Source: a bacterium (GTDB lineage Bacteria > UBA8248). Taken from it: a DNA stretch of 64,000 nucleotides. The stretch covers positions 1-64,000 of the forward strand of contig JAJDYR010000005.1 in assembly GCA_022825065.1 (NCBI GenBank). Reading direction: 5' to 3'. Positions 1 to 12,394 of the stretch are shown here, piece after piece. The position numbers were made by a program, and so were the translations under genes. How positions within the stretch are numbered: the stretch's first letter is position 1; every line of letters begins with the position of its first letter. The notes beneath the pieces were generated by a model. That model worked only from the letters and a program-made list of their open reading frames with translations. It had not been told where the DNA came from and searched no databases.

Positions 1-292
1 GATCATGCCGCACTTAAAGTTCAAGGGCGAGGTGTACATTCTGACGAAAGAAGAGGGTGGTCGGCACACGCCGTTTTTCAACGGCTACCGGCCGCAGTTT
101 TATTTCCGGACGACGGACGTGACGGGTCTGGTGACGCTGCCGGAGGGTCGAGAGATGGTGATGCCTGGGGACAACGTGTCGCTGGACGTTGAGTTGATTA
201 CGCCGATAGCGATGGAGCGCGAGCTACGCTTCGCGATACGCGAGGGGGGCCGCACGGTGGGGGCCGGCGTCGTCACAGAGGTCGTCGAGTAG
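1..292 (+). CDS. tuf: Elongation factor Tu, C-terminal part (5' truncated by window)
   Basis: [36 protein letters not shown], the EF-Tu domain 3 signature; adjacent to rpsJ. Confidence 0.96.
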   Translation, partial: IMPHLKFKGEVYILTKEEGGRHTPFFNGYRPQFYFRTTDVTGLVTLPEGREMVMPGDNVSLDVELITPIAMERELRFAIREGGRTVGAGVVTEVVE

Positions 293-317
293 AGCGATGG
301 AAGGATAGCGGGAGACA

Positions 318-626
318 ATGAGCCAGAAGATTCGGATTCGACTGAAGGCTTACGATCACCGTCTGCTGGACCAATCGGTGGGCGAGATCGTCGATACGGT
401 GAAGCGAACGGGAGCTTTGCTGGTGGGGCCGGTGCCGCTGCCCACTTCCATCAACAAGTACACGGTGCTGCGCGGCCCGCACATTGACAAGAAATCGAGA
501 GAGCAGTTCGAGATCCGGACGCACAAGAGGCTCGTGGACATCATGGAGCCCACGCAGCAGACGGTGGATGCGCTCATGAAGCTGGAACTCGCCGCCGGTG
601 TGGACGTCGAGATCAAGCTGAACTAG
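318..626 (+). CDS. rpsJ: 30S ribosomal protein S10
   Basis: [29 protein letters not shown]; position in S10 operon. Confidence 0.98.
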   Translation: MSQKIRIRLKAYDHRLLDQSVGEIVDTVKRTGALLVGPVPLPTSINKYTVLRGPHIDKKSREQFEIRTHKRLVDIMEPTQQTVDALMKLELAAGVDVEIKLN

Positions 627-639
627 ACGGGATGATGTG

Positions 640-1353
640 ATGCAATTTTTACTTGGCCGAAAACTCGGTATGACCCAGGTGTTCTCGCCCGATGGCGGAG
701 CGATTTCGGTGACGGTGGTCGAGGCGGGTCCCTGCACCGTCGTGCAGCGCAAGACCGAGGAGAACGACGGCTATGCGGCCGTTCAACTCGGGTATATGCC
801 CCGAAAGGAGAAAGGTCTCTCGAAAGCGGCCCTGGGGCATTTCCAAAAGGCGGGCACACAGCCTTTTCGCTACCTCAGGGAAGTTCCGCTGGAGGAAGAG
901 GACGCCGGGCTCGAAGCCGGCAGCCTCCTCGACGTGACGATATTCGATCGCGGCGACCGGCTCGACGTGACGGGCACGAGCAAGGGCCGCGGTTTCGCCG
1001 GGGTGGTGAAGCGCCATGGATTCGGCGGCGGGCCGGCCTCGCACGGCGGCATGTTCGATCGCCTGCCCGGTGCGATGGGGGCGTCCGCGTATCCCTCGAA
1101 AATCATCAAAGGCAAGAAAATGCCGGGTCAGATGGGGAACGAGAAGGTCACCACGCAGGGGCTTTTGGTGGTGGACGTCATCCCCGAGGAGAATCTGCTC
1201 CTGCTCAGAGGCGCGGTGCCCGGGGCGAACAATGGATTTGTGGTTTTGCGCAAGAGCGTCAAGGGCAACAGGGGCGGACTGGAAAAACCGAAAGAGCAAG
1301 CCAGGAGCCTGAATCCCCTGAAGGCTTCCAAGCGGGCCGCACGAGGGAGTTGA
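640..1353 (+). CDS. rplC: 50S ribosomal protein L3
   Basis: MQFLLGRKLGMTQVF; ORF starts 637, ATG at 640 preferred. Confidence 0.97.
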   Translation: MQFLLGRKLGMTQVFSPDGGAISVTVVEAGPCTVVQRKTEENDGYAAVQLGYMPRKEKGLSKAALGHFQKAGTQPFRYLREVPLEEEDAGLEAGSLLDVTIFDRGDRLDVTGTSKGRGFAGVVKRHGFGGGPASHGGMFDRLPGAMGASAYPSKIIKGKKMPGQMGNEKVTTQGLLVVDVIPEENLLLLRGAVPGANNGFVVLRKSVKGNRGGLEKPKEQARSLNPLKASKRAARGS

Positions 1354-1361
1354 GGAACGAG

Positions 1362-1988
1362 ATGCCCCAGATTGATGTGTATGACCTGGAAGGTCAGGTG
1401 GTGGAGCAGATGGATCTGCCCGAGTCCGTTTTCGACGGGGAGGTCAGGATGCACCTCATTCACCAGATGGTGAAGGCGCAACTCGCGGGGCGGCGCGCGG
1501 GCACGCACTCGACGCTCACGCGCAAGGAAGTGCACGGCACGGGCGCGAAACCCTTCCGGCAAAAGGGCGGGGGACGCGCGCGCGCGGGCGACGTCAAGTC
1601 CCCGATATGGCGCCACGGCGGGGTCACCTTCGGCCCCAAGCCGCGCGACTACAGCCAGAAGATGAACAAGAAGATGAAGAGCGGCGCATTGAGAAGCGCG
1701 CTCAACCTGAAGTGGAAAGAGGGGAAGCTGCTCATCGTGCGCGACCTCCATCTGCCCGAGCCGAAAACGCGCCTCATGGTGGAAGTCATCGGGAACCTGA
1801 ACCTGGGGCGGAAGGCGCTGATCGTGGATGACGGGGGCGAGCGGAATTTTGAACTGGCGACGAGAAACATCAAGGGTGCGAAACCGATGAAACCCGAAGG
1901 CCTGAACGTATACGACATCATGGGCCACGAGCACCTCGTTTGCACCAAGGGCGCGCTCGACGGCATTTCGGAAAGACTGGCGGGCTAG
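1362..1988 (+). CDS. rplD: 50S ribosomal protein L4
   Basis: RAGTHSTLTRKEVHGTGAKPFRQKGGGRARAG; ATG at 1362 follows a GAGGAACGAG SD-like run. Confidence 0.96.
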   Translation: MPQIDVYDLEGQVVEQMDLPESVFDGEVRMHLIHQMVKAQLAGRRAGTHSTLTRKEVHGTGAKPFRQKGGGRARAGDVKSPIWRHGGVTFGPKPRDYSQKMNKKMKSGALRSALNLKWKEGKLLIVRDLHLPEPKTRLMVEVIGNLNLGRKALIVDDGGERNFELATRNIKGAKPMKPEGLNVYDIMGHEHLVCTKGALDGISERLAG

Positions 1989-1991
1989 GGC

Positions 1992-2279
1992 ATGGAAAAC
2001 ACATCCATCATTCGCAGACCCTGCGTGACGGAAAAAAGCATCGCGAGCACCGAGGAGGCGAACAAGGTTGTCTTCGAGGTCGCCGTGGGCGCCAACAAGA
2101 TTGAGATAAAAAAGGCGGTGCAGGAGCTGTTCGGCGTCACGGTACTGAACGTGAATACGATGCGGGTGCCCGGCAAGAAGGTTCGCATGGGCCGCTACCA
2201 GGGCACCAAGCCAGCATGGAAAAAAGCGATTGTGACGCTGCGCGAAGGCGACACCATCGAGTTTTTTGAATCTGCTTAG
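1992..2279 (+). CDS. rplW: 50S ribosomal protein L23
   Basis: [25 protein letters not shown]; synteny. Confidence 0.97.
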   Translation: MENTSIIRRPCVTEKSIASTEEANKVVFEVAVGANKIEIKKAVQELFGVTVLNVNTMRVPGKKVRMGRYQGTKPAWKKAIVTLREGDTIEFFESA

Positions 2280-2296
2280 TTTTTGAGGCGAGTGCT

Positions 2297-3127
2297 ATGC
2301 CGGTAAAAAAATACAAGCCGACTTCTCCGGGGCGGAGATTCCAGGACGTTCTCCTGAGAGAGGAGATCACGACGGACCGGCCCGAGAAGTCCCTGACCAA
2401 GGGGATGTCGAAATCCGGCGGAAGGAACAACCGCGGCCGCATCACCACCTACCAGAGGGGCGGGGGCCACAAGCGCCGCTACCGGGTGGTGGATTTCCGG
2501 CGCGAGAAGACCGGCGTACCCGGCAAGGTGCGCTCGATCGAATACGACCCGAACCGCTCGGCGCGGCTGGCGCTCATCGTCTACCTGGACGGGGAGAAGC
2601 GCTACATCATCGCGCCCGACGGCCTGGAAGTGGGCGCGACCGTCAGTTCCGGACCGGACGCGGAGATTCGCACCGGCAACGCGCTGCCCGTGGAGCGGAT
2701 TCCGCTGGGCACCACGTGCCACAACATCGAGATGAAGCCCGGGCGCGGCGGGCAAATCGCCCGCAGTGCGGGCGTGAGCGCCCAGCTCATGGCGAAGGAG
2801 GGGGATTACGCCCAGTTCCGGCTCTCCTCCGGCGAGGTGCGGATGATTCACCTGTCGTGCTACGCCACGATTGGCGAGGTCGGAAATTCCGACCACAGCA
2901 ACGTGAGCCTCGGCAAGGCGGGGCGCAAGCGCTGGCTGGGCCGTCGTCCCAACGTCCGCGGCGTGGCCATGAACCCGGTGGACCATCCCCTGGGCGGCGG
3001 CGAGGGCAAGAGTTCGGGAGGCAGGCACCCGGTGACCCCGTGGGGCAAGCCGACGAAAGGGTACAAGACGCGCAAGAAGGATAAGCCTTCTTCCAAATTC
3101 ATCGTGCGGCGAAGAAAATCCAGGTAG
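2297..3127 (+). CDS. rplB: 50S ribosomal protein L2
   Basis: [49 protein letters not shown]. Confidence 0.98.
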   Translation: MPVKKYKPTSPGRRFQDVLLREEITTDRPEKSLTKGMSKSGGRNNRGRITTYQRGGGHKRRYRVVDFRREKTGVPGKVRSIEYDPNRSARLALIVYLDGEKRYIIAPDGLEVGATVSSGPDAEIRTGNALPVERIPLGTTCHNIEMKPGRGGQIARSAGVSAQLMAKEGDYAQFRLSSGEVRMIHLSCYATIGEVGNSDHSNVSLGKAGRKRWLGRRPNVRGVAMNPVDHPLGGGEGKSSGGRHPVTPWGKPTKGYKTRKKDKPSSKFIVRRRKSR

Positions 3128-3153
3128 CCGGATATCAGGGAGATTGGATAGCG

Positions 3154-3438
3154 ATGCCACGTTCTCTTCACAAGGGCCCATTCGTAGACGCTCACCTTCG
3201 CAAGAAAGTGGAGGCGATGGACGAGAGCGGCGAGAAGCGGATGATCAGGACCTGGTCGAGGCGCTCCACCATCGTGCCGGATTTCGTGGGCCATACGTTC
3301 GCCGTGCACAACGGCAAGAAATTCATACCCGTGTACGTTACGGAGAACATGGTGGGCTTCAAGCTCGGGGATTTTTCTCCCACCCGCACGTTCCGCTCGC
3401 ACTCGGGAATGACGAAGCGGCAGGTTACGCTGAAGTAG
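3154..3438 (+). CDS. rpsS: 30S ribosomal protein S19
   Basis: [19 protein letters not shown]. Confidence 0.98.
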   Translation: MPRSLHKGPFVDAHLRKKVEAMDESGEKRMIRTWSRRSTIVPDFVGHTFAVHNGKKFIPVYVTENMVGFKLGDFSPTRTFRSHSGMTKRQVTLK

Positions 3439-3474
3439 GCGTTGGCGGATAAGGCGAAACAGACAGGGAATGAC

Positions 3475-3810
3475 ATGTCCAAGGCGATTTTGAAATATTA
3501 CCGGGCCAAGCCGCGCAAGACGCGCCAGATAGCGGACATGATCCGCGGCAAGCGGGTCGCAGACGCCCTCAACCTTTTGCGCCTGTCCACGCGTTCATCG
3601 GCCAAGGTGGTGGAGAAGGTTCTTCTCTCCGCGCTCGCGAACGCCACCGACAAGGGTGAACACGACGACCCCGAAGGCCTCATCGTGAAGAGCATTCGGG
3701 TGGACGTGGGGCCGACGCTCAAGCGGTTCCGGGCGCGGGCGCGCGGGCGCATCGGCCGCGTCAAGCACAGAAGCTGCCACATTCGCGTGGATATCGGCGA
3801 AGCGAGCTAG
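3475..3810 (+). CDS. rplV: 50S ribosomal protein L22
   Basis: MSKAILKYYRAKPRKTRQIADMIRGK; ATG at 3475 preferred over upstream TTG. Confidence 0.96.
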   Translation: MSKAILKYYRAKPRKTRQIADMIRGKRVADALNLLRLSTRSSAKVVEKVLLSALANATDKGEHDDPEGLIVKSIRVDVGPTLKRFRARARGRIGRVKHRSCHIRVDIGEAS

Positions 3811-3819
3811 GGAGATACT

Positions 3820-4482
3820 ATGGGTCAAAAAGTTCACCCCATCGGTTTTCGGGTCGGCATCACCAGAGGCTGGAATTCGCACTGGTTCGCCAAGCACAAT
3901 TTCGGCGACCTGCTCCTGGACGATCTGCGCATCCGCAAATACGTGAAGGATCGCCTCTCGCACGCAGGCGTGAGCAACGTGGAAATAGAGCGCGCCAGCG
4001 AGCGTGCGCGCATCAACATCTGGACGGCCCGGCCGGGCATCATCATCGGGAAGCGCGGCGCGGAGGTCGACAGGCTGAAGGCGGATTTGCAGGAGCTCAC
4101 CGGCAACCAGGTGAACGTGAACATCAAGGAAGTGCGCAAGGCCGAGATGGACGCCCAGCTCGTGGCGGAGAACATCGCCATGCAGCTCGAGCGCCGGATC
4201 GCCTTTCGCCGCGCGATGAAAAAAGCGGTGACCTCGGCCCTTCGCTTCGGCGCCAAGGGCGTGAAGATACAGTGCTCCGGCAGGCTCGGGGGCGCCGAGA
4301 TTGCGCGGACCGAATGGTACAGGGAGGGGCGCGTTCCACTGCAGACCCTTCGCGCGGACATCGACTACGGGTTCGCCGAAGGCAAGACGACATACGGAAT
4401 CATCGGGGTCAAGGTCTGGATATTCAGGGGCGAAATGATCCGCCAGGCGAGAAGAACTCCTTCCCAGACGCTGGGTTCGTAA
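3820..4482 (+). CDS. rpsC: 30S ribosomal protein S3
   Basis: [20 protein letters not shown] motif GIIIGKRG. Confidence 0.98.
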   Translation: MGQKVHPIGFRVGITRGWNSHWFAKHNFGDLLLDDLRIRKYVKDRLSHAGVSNVEIERASERARINIWTARPGIIIGKRGAEVDRLKADLQELTGNQVNVNIKEVRKAEMDAQLVAENIAMQLERRIAFRRAMKKAVTSALRFGAKGVKIQCSGRLGGAEIARTEWYREGRVPLQTLRADIDYGFAEGKTTYGIIGVKVWIFRGEMIRQARRTPSQTLGS

Positions 4483-4502
4483 CGGGCGCTTAGGAGCGAG
4501 AC

Positions 4503-4910
4503 ATGCTGCAACCGAAAAGAACGAAGTTCAGAAAGATGCAGAAGGGACGCCTGGACGGCAAGGCCCAGCGCGGCTCGACGCTCTCGTTCGGTTCCTACGG
4601 GCTTCAGACTCTGGAGACGGCGCACATCACGGCGCGCCAGATCGAGGCGGCGCGTATCGCCATGACGCGCCACGTCAAGCGCGGCGGACGGATATGGATT
4701 CGTCTTTTCCCGGATAAACCCATGTGCAAGAAGCCGGCCGAGGTTCGCATGGGCAAGGGCAAGGGATCGCCCGAATACTGGGTGGCGCCCGTGCGCGCGG
4801 GCCGGATTCTCTACGAGATGGACGGCGTCGCCGATGATGTCGCCCGCGAAGCGCTTCGTCTGGCCGCCCAGAAGCTGCCCTGTAAAACCAGGATAGTAAC
4901 CTCTTCCTGA
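4503..4910 (+). CDS. rplP: 50S ribosomal protein L16
   Basis: [30 protein letters not shown]. Confidence 0.98.
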   Translation: MLQPKRTKFRKMQKGRLDGKAQRGSTLSFGSYGLQTLETAHITARQIEAARIAMTRHVKRGGRIWIRLFPDKPMCKKPAEVRMGKGKGSPEYWVAPVRAGRILYEMDGVADDVAREALRLAAQKLPCKTRIVTSS

Positions 4911-4923
4911 GGGGGATGATGGC

Positions 4924-5145
4924 GTGAAATACAGCGAGGTCCTCGAGTTGAGCGATGATGAGCTCGAGTTCAAGGAGAAGGAATTACGTCAGGAGTTGTT
5001 CAACCTGCGCTTTCGAAAGGCGACGGGCCAATTGGACAACACGGCGCGCATCGGTCTGCTCAAGCGGGATTTGGCGCGGGTGCTGACTTCAAGGCGTGAG
5101 CGAGAGGGAGTGCAGGCCGCAGGTGCTGAGGATGAGGGATCTTAG
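4924..5145 (+). CDS. rpmC: 50S ribosomal protein L29
   Basis: LRQELFNLRFRKATGQLDNTARI; synteny. Confidence 0.95.
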   Translation: MKYSEVLELSDDELEFKEKELRQELFNLRFRKATGQLDNTARIGLLKRDLARVLTSRREREGVQAAGAEDEGS

Positions 5146-5406
5146 ATGAGTCAGGTTCGGGGCAGGCGGAAGGTTCGGGAAGGAAGGGTCGTAAGCGACG
5201 TGATGGACAAGACCGTCACCGTCGAGGTGGTGCGCATGTTCAAGCATACGACCTTCAAGCGCGTTGTGCGCAGGCGGAAGAAATACCTGGTCCACGATGA
5301 GGAGAACTCCCTGCATACGGGAGACAGGGTGCGCATCATCGAAACCAGGCCGCTCAGCCGGAGGAAGCGCTGGCGTCTTCTGGATGTGATTGATCGCAGC
5401 AAGTAG
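5146..5406 (+). CDS. rpsQ: 30S ribosomal protein S17
   Basis: GRVVSDVMDKTVTVEV...GDRVRIIETRPLSRRKRWRLLDVI. Confidence 0.97.
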   Translation: MSQVRGRRKVREGRVVSDVMDKTVTVEVVRMFKHTTFKRVVRRRKKYLVHDEENSLHTGDRVRIIETRPLSRRKRWRLLDVIDRSK

Positions 5407-5418
5407 GGAACCGGGAAA

Positions 5419-5787
5419 ATGATTCAGGTCGAAACAATGTGCGGCGTGGCGGACAATTCAGGGGCGAAGCGCGCCCAGTGCATCAAGGTGTTGGGTGGGT
5501 CGCGCCGCCGGTATGCGCGGATCGGCGACATCATCGTCGTGGCGATCAAGGAAGCCGTGCCGAACAGCCCCATCAAGAAGGGAGAGGTCAGGCGCGCCGT
5601 CGTCGTTCGGACCGTCAAGGAGACCGGGCGCGAGGACGGAACCTACATTCGCTTCGACGATAATGCCGTCGTCATCATCAATGAAGCGCGCGAGCCGATG
5701 GGGACGCGTATTTTCGGGCCCGTGGCCCGCGAGTTGCGGCGCAAGCGTTTCATGCGCATCGTTTCGCTCGCCCCAGAAGTTTTGTGA
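5419..5787 (+). CDS. rplN: 50S ribosomal protein L14
   Basis: [28 protein letters not shown]. Confidence 0.98.
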   Translation: MIQVETMCGVADNSGAKRAQCIKVLGGSRRRYARIGDIIVVAIKEAVPNSPIKKGEVRRAVVVRTVKETGREDGTYIRFDDNAVVIINEAREPMGTRIFGPVARELRRKRFMRIVSLAPEVL

Positions 5788-5795
5788 GGAACGAG

Positions 5796-6134
5796 ATGGG
5801 TTCGAACCCAAGGAAAACACATGTGAAAAAAGGCGACATCGTTCAGGTGATCGCAGGCCGCGAGAAGGGAAAGACCGGCAAGGTGCTTCAGGTGCTCAAG
5901 CATGAAAACCGCGTGATCGTCGAGAAGGTGAACATGGTGAAGCGGCACACGAAGCCGAGTCAGGGGCAGCAGCAGGGGGGCATCCTGGAGCGGGAGGGAA
6001 AGATTCATATTTCCAACGTCATGCCCGTGGACCCGAAGACCAACCAGCCCTCCCGGATCCGGAGAAAACGACTCGAAGACGGCGCTCATGTGCGCGTAAC
6101 GCACAGCAGCGGCGAATTGCTCGATACGGTGTAG
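5796..6134 (+). CDS. rplX: 50S ribosomal protein L24
   Basis: HVKKGDIVQVIAGREKGKTGKVL; start ATG 5796 likely (ORF from 5784). Confidence 0.95.
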   Translation: MGSNPRKTHVKKGDIVQVIAGREKGKTGKVLQVLKHENRVIVEKVNMVKRHTKPSQGQQQGGILEREGKIHISNVMPVDPKTNQPSRIRRKRLEDGAHVRVTHSSGELLDTV

Positions 6135-6158
6135 ATCAGGAGAAGGATTTTAATCGAA

Positions 6159-6710
6159 ATGGCGTACGTGCCCAGAATGTTGCAGTTTTACCGTGACGAA
6201 ATCATGGAAAAACTCCGCAAGGAGTTTGAATACGCCAACGTCATGCAGATTCCACGGCTTCTGAAAATCACGTTGAACATGGGACTCGGGGAGGCCGTCC
6301 AGAATGCGGCGACTCTTGAAAACGGAGTGGCTGAATTGACGAGTATTGCGGGCCAGAAGCCCGTGATCACCCGCGCGAGAAAGTCTATTGCGAATTTCAA
6401 GCTTCGCGAGGGGATGCCCATCGGAGCGATGGTGACGCTTCGCGGCGTGCGGATGTGGGATTTCATGGACTGCCTGGTGAACGTGGCGCTCCCGCGCGTG
6501 CGCGATTTCAGGGGCTTGAGCCCCAAATCCTTCGATGGCCGCGGAAACTACAGCCTCGGGATTCGGGAACAGATCATTTTTCCCGAGATCGATTTCGACA
6601 AGGTGGAGAGATCCCGAGGCGTCGGGGTCGTCGTGAACACGTCGGCCGGTACGGACGAAGAGGGCAGGGCGCTGCTTCGCGAGTTGGGCGTTCCCTTCCG
6701 TGTGAATTAA
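6159..6710 (+). CDS. rplE: 50S ribosomal protein L5
   Basis: [22 protein letters not shown]...[23 protein letters not shown]. Confidence 0.98.
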   Translation: MAYVPRMLQFYRDEIMEKLRKEFEYANVMQIPRLLKITLNMGLGEAVQNAATLENGVAELTSIAGQKPVITRARKSIANFKLREGMPIGAMVTLRGVRMWDFMDCLVNVALPRVRDFRGLSPKSFDGRGNYSLGIREQIIFPEIDFDKVERSRGVGVVVNTSAGTDEEGRALLRELGVPFRVN

Positions 6711-6721
6711 GAGGAAATACA

Positions 6722-6907
6722 GTGGCGAAAAAGTGCTTGATTGCGAAACAGAAGAAGACGCCCAAGTTCGGCGTGCGGGCGTATAACCGCTGCCAGCGTT
6801 GCGGGCGTCCGCGGGGCTACTTGAGGCGTTTCAAGATTTGTCGAATCTGCTTCCGTGAATTGTCGCTCAAGGGCGAGATTCCGGGCGTCACGAAATCGAG
6901 TTGGTAG
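6722..6907 (+). CDS. rpsN: 30S ribosomal protein S14, zinc-binding type
   Basis: GTG start; [60 protein letters not shown] with two CxxC. Confidence 0.95.
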   Translation: MAKKCLIAKQKKTPKFGVRAYNRCQRCGRPRGYLRRFKICRICFRELSLKGEIPGVTKSSW

Positions 6908-6923
6908 TCGGAGAGCAAAGAAT

Positions 6924-7325
6924 ATGAGCATGACGGATCCCATTGCCGATCTTCTGACGCGCATCCGCAACGCGGTGCGCGCGGGCCATGAAAGCGTCGT
7001 GATTCCCGGCAGCGAGCTCAAGGCGCGAGTCGTCGGAATCCTGAAGTCCCAGGGCTACATCAAAGGCTACGACATCGAGCCCGGGCCTGCCGGACAGACG
7101 CAGATCAAGGTGGAACTCAAACCGCCCCAGGACGGCAAGCTGGTGTTGAGCGGCCTCAAGCGCGTCAGCAAGCCCGGTCTTCGCGTATACGTGAACAAGG
7201 AGTCGGTTCCCAAGGTGCTAAACGGCATGGGGATCGCCATTCTCACGACCTCGCGAGGCGTGGTGACGGATGAGGAAGCGAGAAACCTGGGTGTGGGCGG
7301 TGAAGTTCTTTGTGAAATTTGGTGA
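6924..7325 (+). CDS. rpsH: 30S ribosomal protein S8
   Basis: MSMTDPIADLLTRIRNAVRAGHESV; ATG 6924 inside longer ORF. Confidence 0.96.
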   Translation: MSMTDPIADLLTRIRNAVRAGHESVVIPGSELKARVVGILKSQGYIKGYDIEPGPAGQTQIKVELKPPQDGKLVLSGLKRVSKPGLRVYVNKESVPKVLNGMGIAILTTSRGVVTDEEARNLGVGGEVLCEIW

Positions 7326-7335
7326 GGTGGTTTGA

Positions 7336-7881
7336 ATGTCACGCATCGGAAAAATGCCGATTCCCATACCCTCGGGCGTGGAAGTGAAGCTCGACGGACG
7401 GCAAATCTTCGTCAAGGGGCCTCTGGGAGAACTCGATCTCGAGCTGCACCACAGGCCGAAGGTGGAGATTGATGACGGGAACGTCGTCGTATCGCGCGTC
7501 AGTGAATCTCGCCAGGATAAATCGCTGCACGGTCTCACGCGCTCGCTGATCGCCAATATGGTCGAAGGCGTGACGAAAGGCTTCGAGAAGGAACTCGAAA
7601 TCATCGGCCTGGGATACCGCGTGGAGGAGAAGGGCAAGGGAGTCGTCCTGAACGTGGGTTTTTCACATCCGGTGAGCATCGAACCGATCGAGGGGATCAC
7701 CTTCGAGGTGCAGAGTGACCGGACGCGAACGGCGATCAAGGTGAAGGGCATCGACAAGCAGTTGGTGGGCTGGGTGGCCGCTGAAATCCGCAAGGTGAAG
7801 CCCCCCGAGCCGTACAAGGGCAAGGGCATCCGCTATGCGGGCGAGACGGTTCGCCGCAAGGTCGGCAAGGCCGGCGTGTAG
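7336..7881 (+). CDS. rplF: 50S ribosomal protein L6
   Basis: MSRIGKMPIPIPSGVEV...EPYKGKGIRYAGE. Confidence 0.98.
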   Translation: MSRIGKMPIPIPSGVEVKLDGRQIFVKGPLGELDLELHHRPKVEIDDGNVVVSRVSESRQDKSLHGLTRSLIANMVEGVTKGFEKELEIIGLGYRVEEKGKGVVLNVGFSHPVSIEPIEGITFEVQSDRTRTAIKVKGIDKQLVGWVAAEIRKVKPPEPYKGKGIRYAGETVRRKVGKAGV

Positions 7882-7898
7882 CGCGGGAGGTTTGAGAA

Positions 7899-8279
7899 GT
7901 GGGTCGACTGAGCAAGCTTGAGGCGAGGCTCAAGCGAAAGACGAGAATTCGCAAGAAGAGCCGCGGGACGAGTGAGCGACCGCGTTTGACGGTTTTCAGG
8001 AGCGGTGCTCACATCTATGCCCAGATGATAGATGACGTCACGGGCGTGACCCTGGCGGCGGCTTCCTCTCGTGAGAAGGATTTCGCATCCGAGGCGAAGG
8101 ACGCCGAAAACGCGGGCGGGAGCAACGTGGCGGGCGCCGTGATCGTCGGCAAGCTGCTGGCTGACCGCGCGAAGGCCAAGGGTGTGGAGAAAGTGGTTTT
8201 CGACCGCAACGGCTATCTCTATCATGGCCGCGTGAAGGCGCTGGCCGATAGTGTGAGAGAAACGGGGGTAAGTTTCTGA
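7899..8279 (+). CDS. rplR: 50S ribosomal protein L18
   Basis: [27 protein letters not shown]...[18 protein letters not shown]. Confidence 0.97.
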   Translation: MGRLSKLEARLKRKTRIRKKSRGTSERPRLTVFRSGAHIYAQMIDDVTGVTLAAASSREKDFASEAKDAENAGGSNVAGAVIVGKLLADRAKAKGVEKVVFDRNGYLYHGRVKALADSVRETGVSF

Positions 8280-8965
8280 TGGCGCGAGAGGCGAGAAGAG
8301 GCCGGGACAGAGAGCCCGAGAATCCCGAGGAGCGTGAATTCATCGACCGGGTCATCTACGTGAACCGCGTGGCCAAGGTGGTGAAGGGCGGCAGGCGCTT
8401 CAGTTTCAGCGCCCTGGTGACCGTCGGCGACAGGAAGGGCCAGGTCGGCATCGGGATGGGCAAGGCGAACGAGGTTCCCGAAGCCATTCGCAAGGGCGTG
8501 GAGAAAGCCCGCAAGTCGATGGTGAAGGTGGCCCTCGACCAGGAGACCATTCCCCATCAGGCGATGGGCAAGTACGGCGCGGGCCGCGTGTTGCTCAAGC
8601 CGGCGGCGCGGGGAACGGGCGTCATCGCGGGCGGGCCCGTGCGCGCGGTGTTGGACGTCGCCGGGGTGCGCGACATATTGACGAAGTGCATCGGCACGAA
8701 CAACCCGCACAACGCGGCCAAGGCGACGCTGCAGGGTTTGTCCTCGCTGCGCAACCGGGAGGAAGTTCTCGCGCTCCGGGGCATCGGTGTGGCCGACGAG
8801 GCCGCCGAAGGTGCAGAGGCGGAGGCTGTCGAGGCGGTGGCGGTGGATACAGAGGTCACGGCGGAAGATGCCGTGGACAGCGACCCCGCAGCCGAAGAAG
8901 CGGGTGACGACGCCGACGCCCAAGACAGCGTCGACGCCGAAGATGGCGGCGCGAAAGAAGAATAG
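8279..8965 (+). CDS. rpsE: 30S ribosomal protein S5 with acidic C-terminal extension
   Basis: [32 protein letters not shown]; the last ~55 residues are Ala/Glu/Asp-rich. Confidence 0.96.
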   Translation: MAREARRGRDREPENPEEREFIDRVIYVNRVAKVVKGGRRFSFSALVTVGDRKGQVGIGMGKANEVPEAIRKGVEKARKSMVKVALDQETIPHQAMGKYGAGRVLLKPAARGTGVIAGGPVRAVLDVAGVRDILTKCIGTNNPHNAAKATLQGLSSLRNREEVLALRGIGVADEAAEGAEAEAVEAVAVDTEVTAEDAVDSDPAAEEAGDDADAQDSVDAEDGGAKEE

Positions 8966-8973
8966 AGGAAAAG

Positions 8974-9162
8974 ATGGCGCAGGATAAAATTAAAATCACC
9001 TTGAAAAAAAGCTCGTCCGGCTCGAACGTGAAGCAGCGCGCCGTTTTGCACGGGTTGGGTCTGAGGCGGATCAACCAGACGGTCGTGAAAGCGGACAACG
9101 CCTGCATTCGCGGCATGGTGTTCAAGATCAAGCATCTCGTAGAAGTGGAGGAGGGGGCCTGA
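8974..9162 (+). CDS. rpmD: 50S ribosomal protein L30
   Basis: [33 protein letters not shown]. Confidence 0.94.
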   Translation: MAQDKIKITLKKSSSGSNVKQRAVLHGLGLRRINQTVVKADNACIRGMVFKIKHLVEVEEGA

Positions 9163-9176
9163 TCCCCCGGGTTCAT

Positions 9177-9685
9177 ATGTCCGAGAACGACGCGAAGTCA
9201 GAAAATTCATATACGGGCCTGGGTGATTTGTCCTCCCCGGACGGGGCGGTGAAGGCCCGGCGGCGCGTGGGGCGCGGCGCAGGCTCCGGCAGGGGCAAGA
9301 CCTCGACCCGGGGGCACAAGGGTCAGAAATCCCGCTCCGGCTACAGCCGAAAAGTAGGTTTCGAGGGCGGCCAGATGCCGCTTCAGCGCCGCTTGCCGAA
9401 ACGCGGTTTCAACAACCGCTTCAAAAAAGAGTTTGCCGAGCTGAACGTGGGACGTTTGGGCGTTCTGGCGGCGGGCGCGAGCGTCGACGCCGACGCTCTC
9501 CAGGCGGCCGGCCTGATCCGGAAAATGGGCAAGGACGGCGTCAAGCTCCTGGGTGAGGGCGAGGTCGATCGCGCGGTTCACCTCAAAGTCCAGAAATGCA
9601 GCGAATCGGCCCGCCGGAAAATCGAGAGCGCGGGAGGCAGCGTCGAGATCGTGGCCCTGGCCGCGAAGCCGGAGGATAAAAGCGA

Positions 9686-9689
<4 letters not shown>
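9177..9689 (+). CDS. rplO: 50S ribosomal protein L15
   Basis: RRVGRGAGSGRGKTSTRGHKGQKSRSGYSRKVGFEGGQMPLQRRLPKRGF. Confidence 0.97.
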
Positions 9690-11008
<1,319 letters not shown>

Positions 11009-11012
11009 GCAA

Positions 11013-11642
11013 ATGAAAATCATTCTTTTGGGTCCTCCAGGTTCGGGGAAGGGGACCCAGGGAGCCGAACTCTCGAAATCCCTGCACGTGCCCGAAATCT
11101 CGACGGGAGACATGTTGCGTCAGGCGGTGGCGGAGAAGACGGCGCTGGGTCAGCAGGTGGGAGATGTCATCAACCAGGGTTGTCTCGTGCCGGATGACCT
11201 CATCATTTCGGTGATTGAGGAGCGCATTTCCCGCTCCGACTGCGGGCATGGCTTCATCCTGGATGGTTTTCCCAGGACGATTGAGCAGGGCGAGGCCCTG
11301 GAGAAAGTCTTGCCGGACAGCGTGGATGTGGTTATTTATTTCAATGTGTCGAGCGAGGCAGTGGTGGCTCGCCTTGCGGGTAGACTCACGTGCAGGAAAT
11401 GCGGCGCCGTTTATCCCAAGGTGGACACCTCGCTTTGCTCCGTTTGTGGAGGAGACCTCTACCAGCGCGAGGACGACATGACGAGCACCGTGCTTCGTCG
11501 CCTGGAACTGTATCGGGAGCATACCGAGCCGTTGGTGTCGTTTTATCGCGAAAAGGGCAAGCTCGCGGAGATCGACGGCGAGGGCAGCGTCGAGGACATC
11601 GCGCAGAGGGTGGAGGAAGGTATTGCCCAGGTGCTGGCTTGA
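11013..11642 (+). CDS. adk: Adenylate kinase (with Zn-finger lid)
   Basis: MKIILLGPPGSGKGTQG; lid CRKCGAVYPKVDTSLCSVCGGDL. Confidence 0.97.
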   Translation: MKIILLGPPGSGKGTQGAELSKSLHVPEISTGDMLRQAVAEKTALGQQVGDVINQGCLVPDDLIISVIEERISRSDCGHGFILDGFPRTIEQGEALEKVLPDSVDVVIYFNVSSEAVVARLAGRLTCRKCGAVYPKVDTSLCSVCGGDLYQREDDMTSTVLRRLELYREHTEPLVSFYREKGKLAEIDGEGSVEDIAQRVEEGIAQVLA

Positions 11643-12394
11643 TGGCTATCATCCTTCGTTCGCGAAAAGAAATAGAGCGTTTGCGGGCGAGCAACCGGGT
11701 GGTCATGAGCGTCATGTCGGAACTCAGGGAAGCGATTCGGCCGGGCGTCACGACCCTGGAGCTGGATGCCCTGGCGGAACGGATTATTCGTGAACAGGGG
11801 GCGATACCCGCATTCAAGGGATACAGAGGCTATCGGCATACGATATGCGCTTCGATCAACGAAGAGGTGGTTCATGGGGTGCCCTCGGAGAAGAAGCTCG
11901 AGGAGGGGGATATCGTCAGCGTGGATGTCGGGGCGAAACTGTATGGCTATTATGGGGATCATGCCGTGACATTCCCTGTGGGCGAAGTTGATTCGGAGGC
12001 GAACAAGTTGTTGAAATGCTGTGAGGAGTCGCTTTTCAAGGGAATCGAGCAGGCCAAGCCGGGCAACCGGTTGTTTGATATTTCACATGCCGTGCAAAAG
12101 CACGCGGAAGGCGCCGGTTTTTCGGTGGTTCGCGCCTATGTGGGGCATGGGGTGGGGACGAATCTTCACGAAGAGCCCCAGGTTCCGAATTTCGGCGAAC
12201 CCGGCACGGGGCCGGAGTTGAAGGCGGGCATGGTTCTCGCCATCGAGCCGATGCTGAACATGGGCGTTCACGACGTGAAGGTCTTAAGCGATGAATGGAC
12301 AGTCGTTACGGCGGACGAGAAACTCTCCGCGCATTTTGAGCATTCCGTGGCCATCACCGAAGACGGCCCGGATATTCTGAGCCTGGCAGCATGA
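11642..12394 (+). CDS. map: Type I methionine aminopeptidase
   Basis: [45 protein letters not shown]; start overlaps adk stop. Confidence 0.97.
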   Translation: MAIILRSRKEIERLRASNRVVMSVMSELREAIRPGVTTLELDALAERIIREQGAIPAFKGYRGYRHTICASINEEVVHGVPSEKKLEEGDIVSVDVGAKLYGYYGDHAVTFPVGEVDSEANKLLKCCEESLFKGIEQAKPGNRLFDISHAVQKHAEGAGFSVVRAYVGHGVGTNLHEEPQVPNFGEPGTGPELKAGMVLAIEPMLNMGVHDVKVLSDEWTVVTADEKLSAHFEHSVAITEDGPDILSLAA

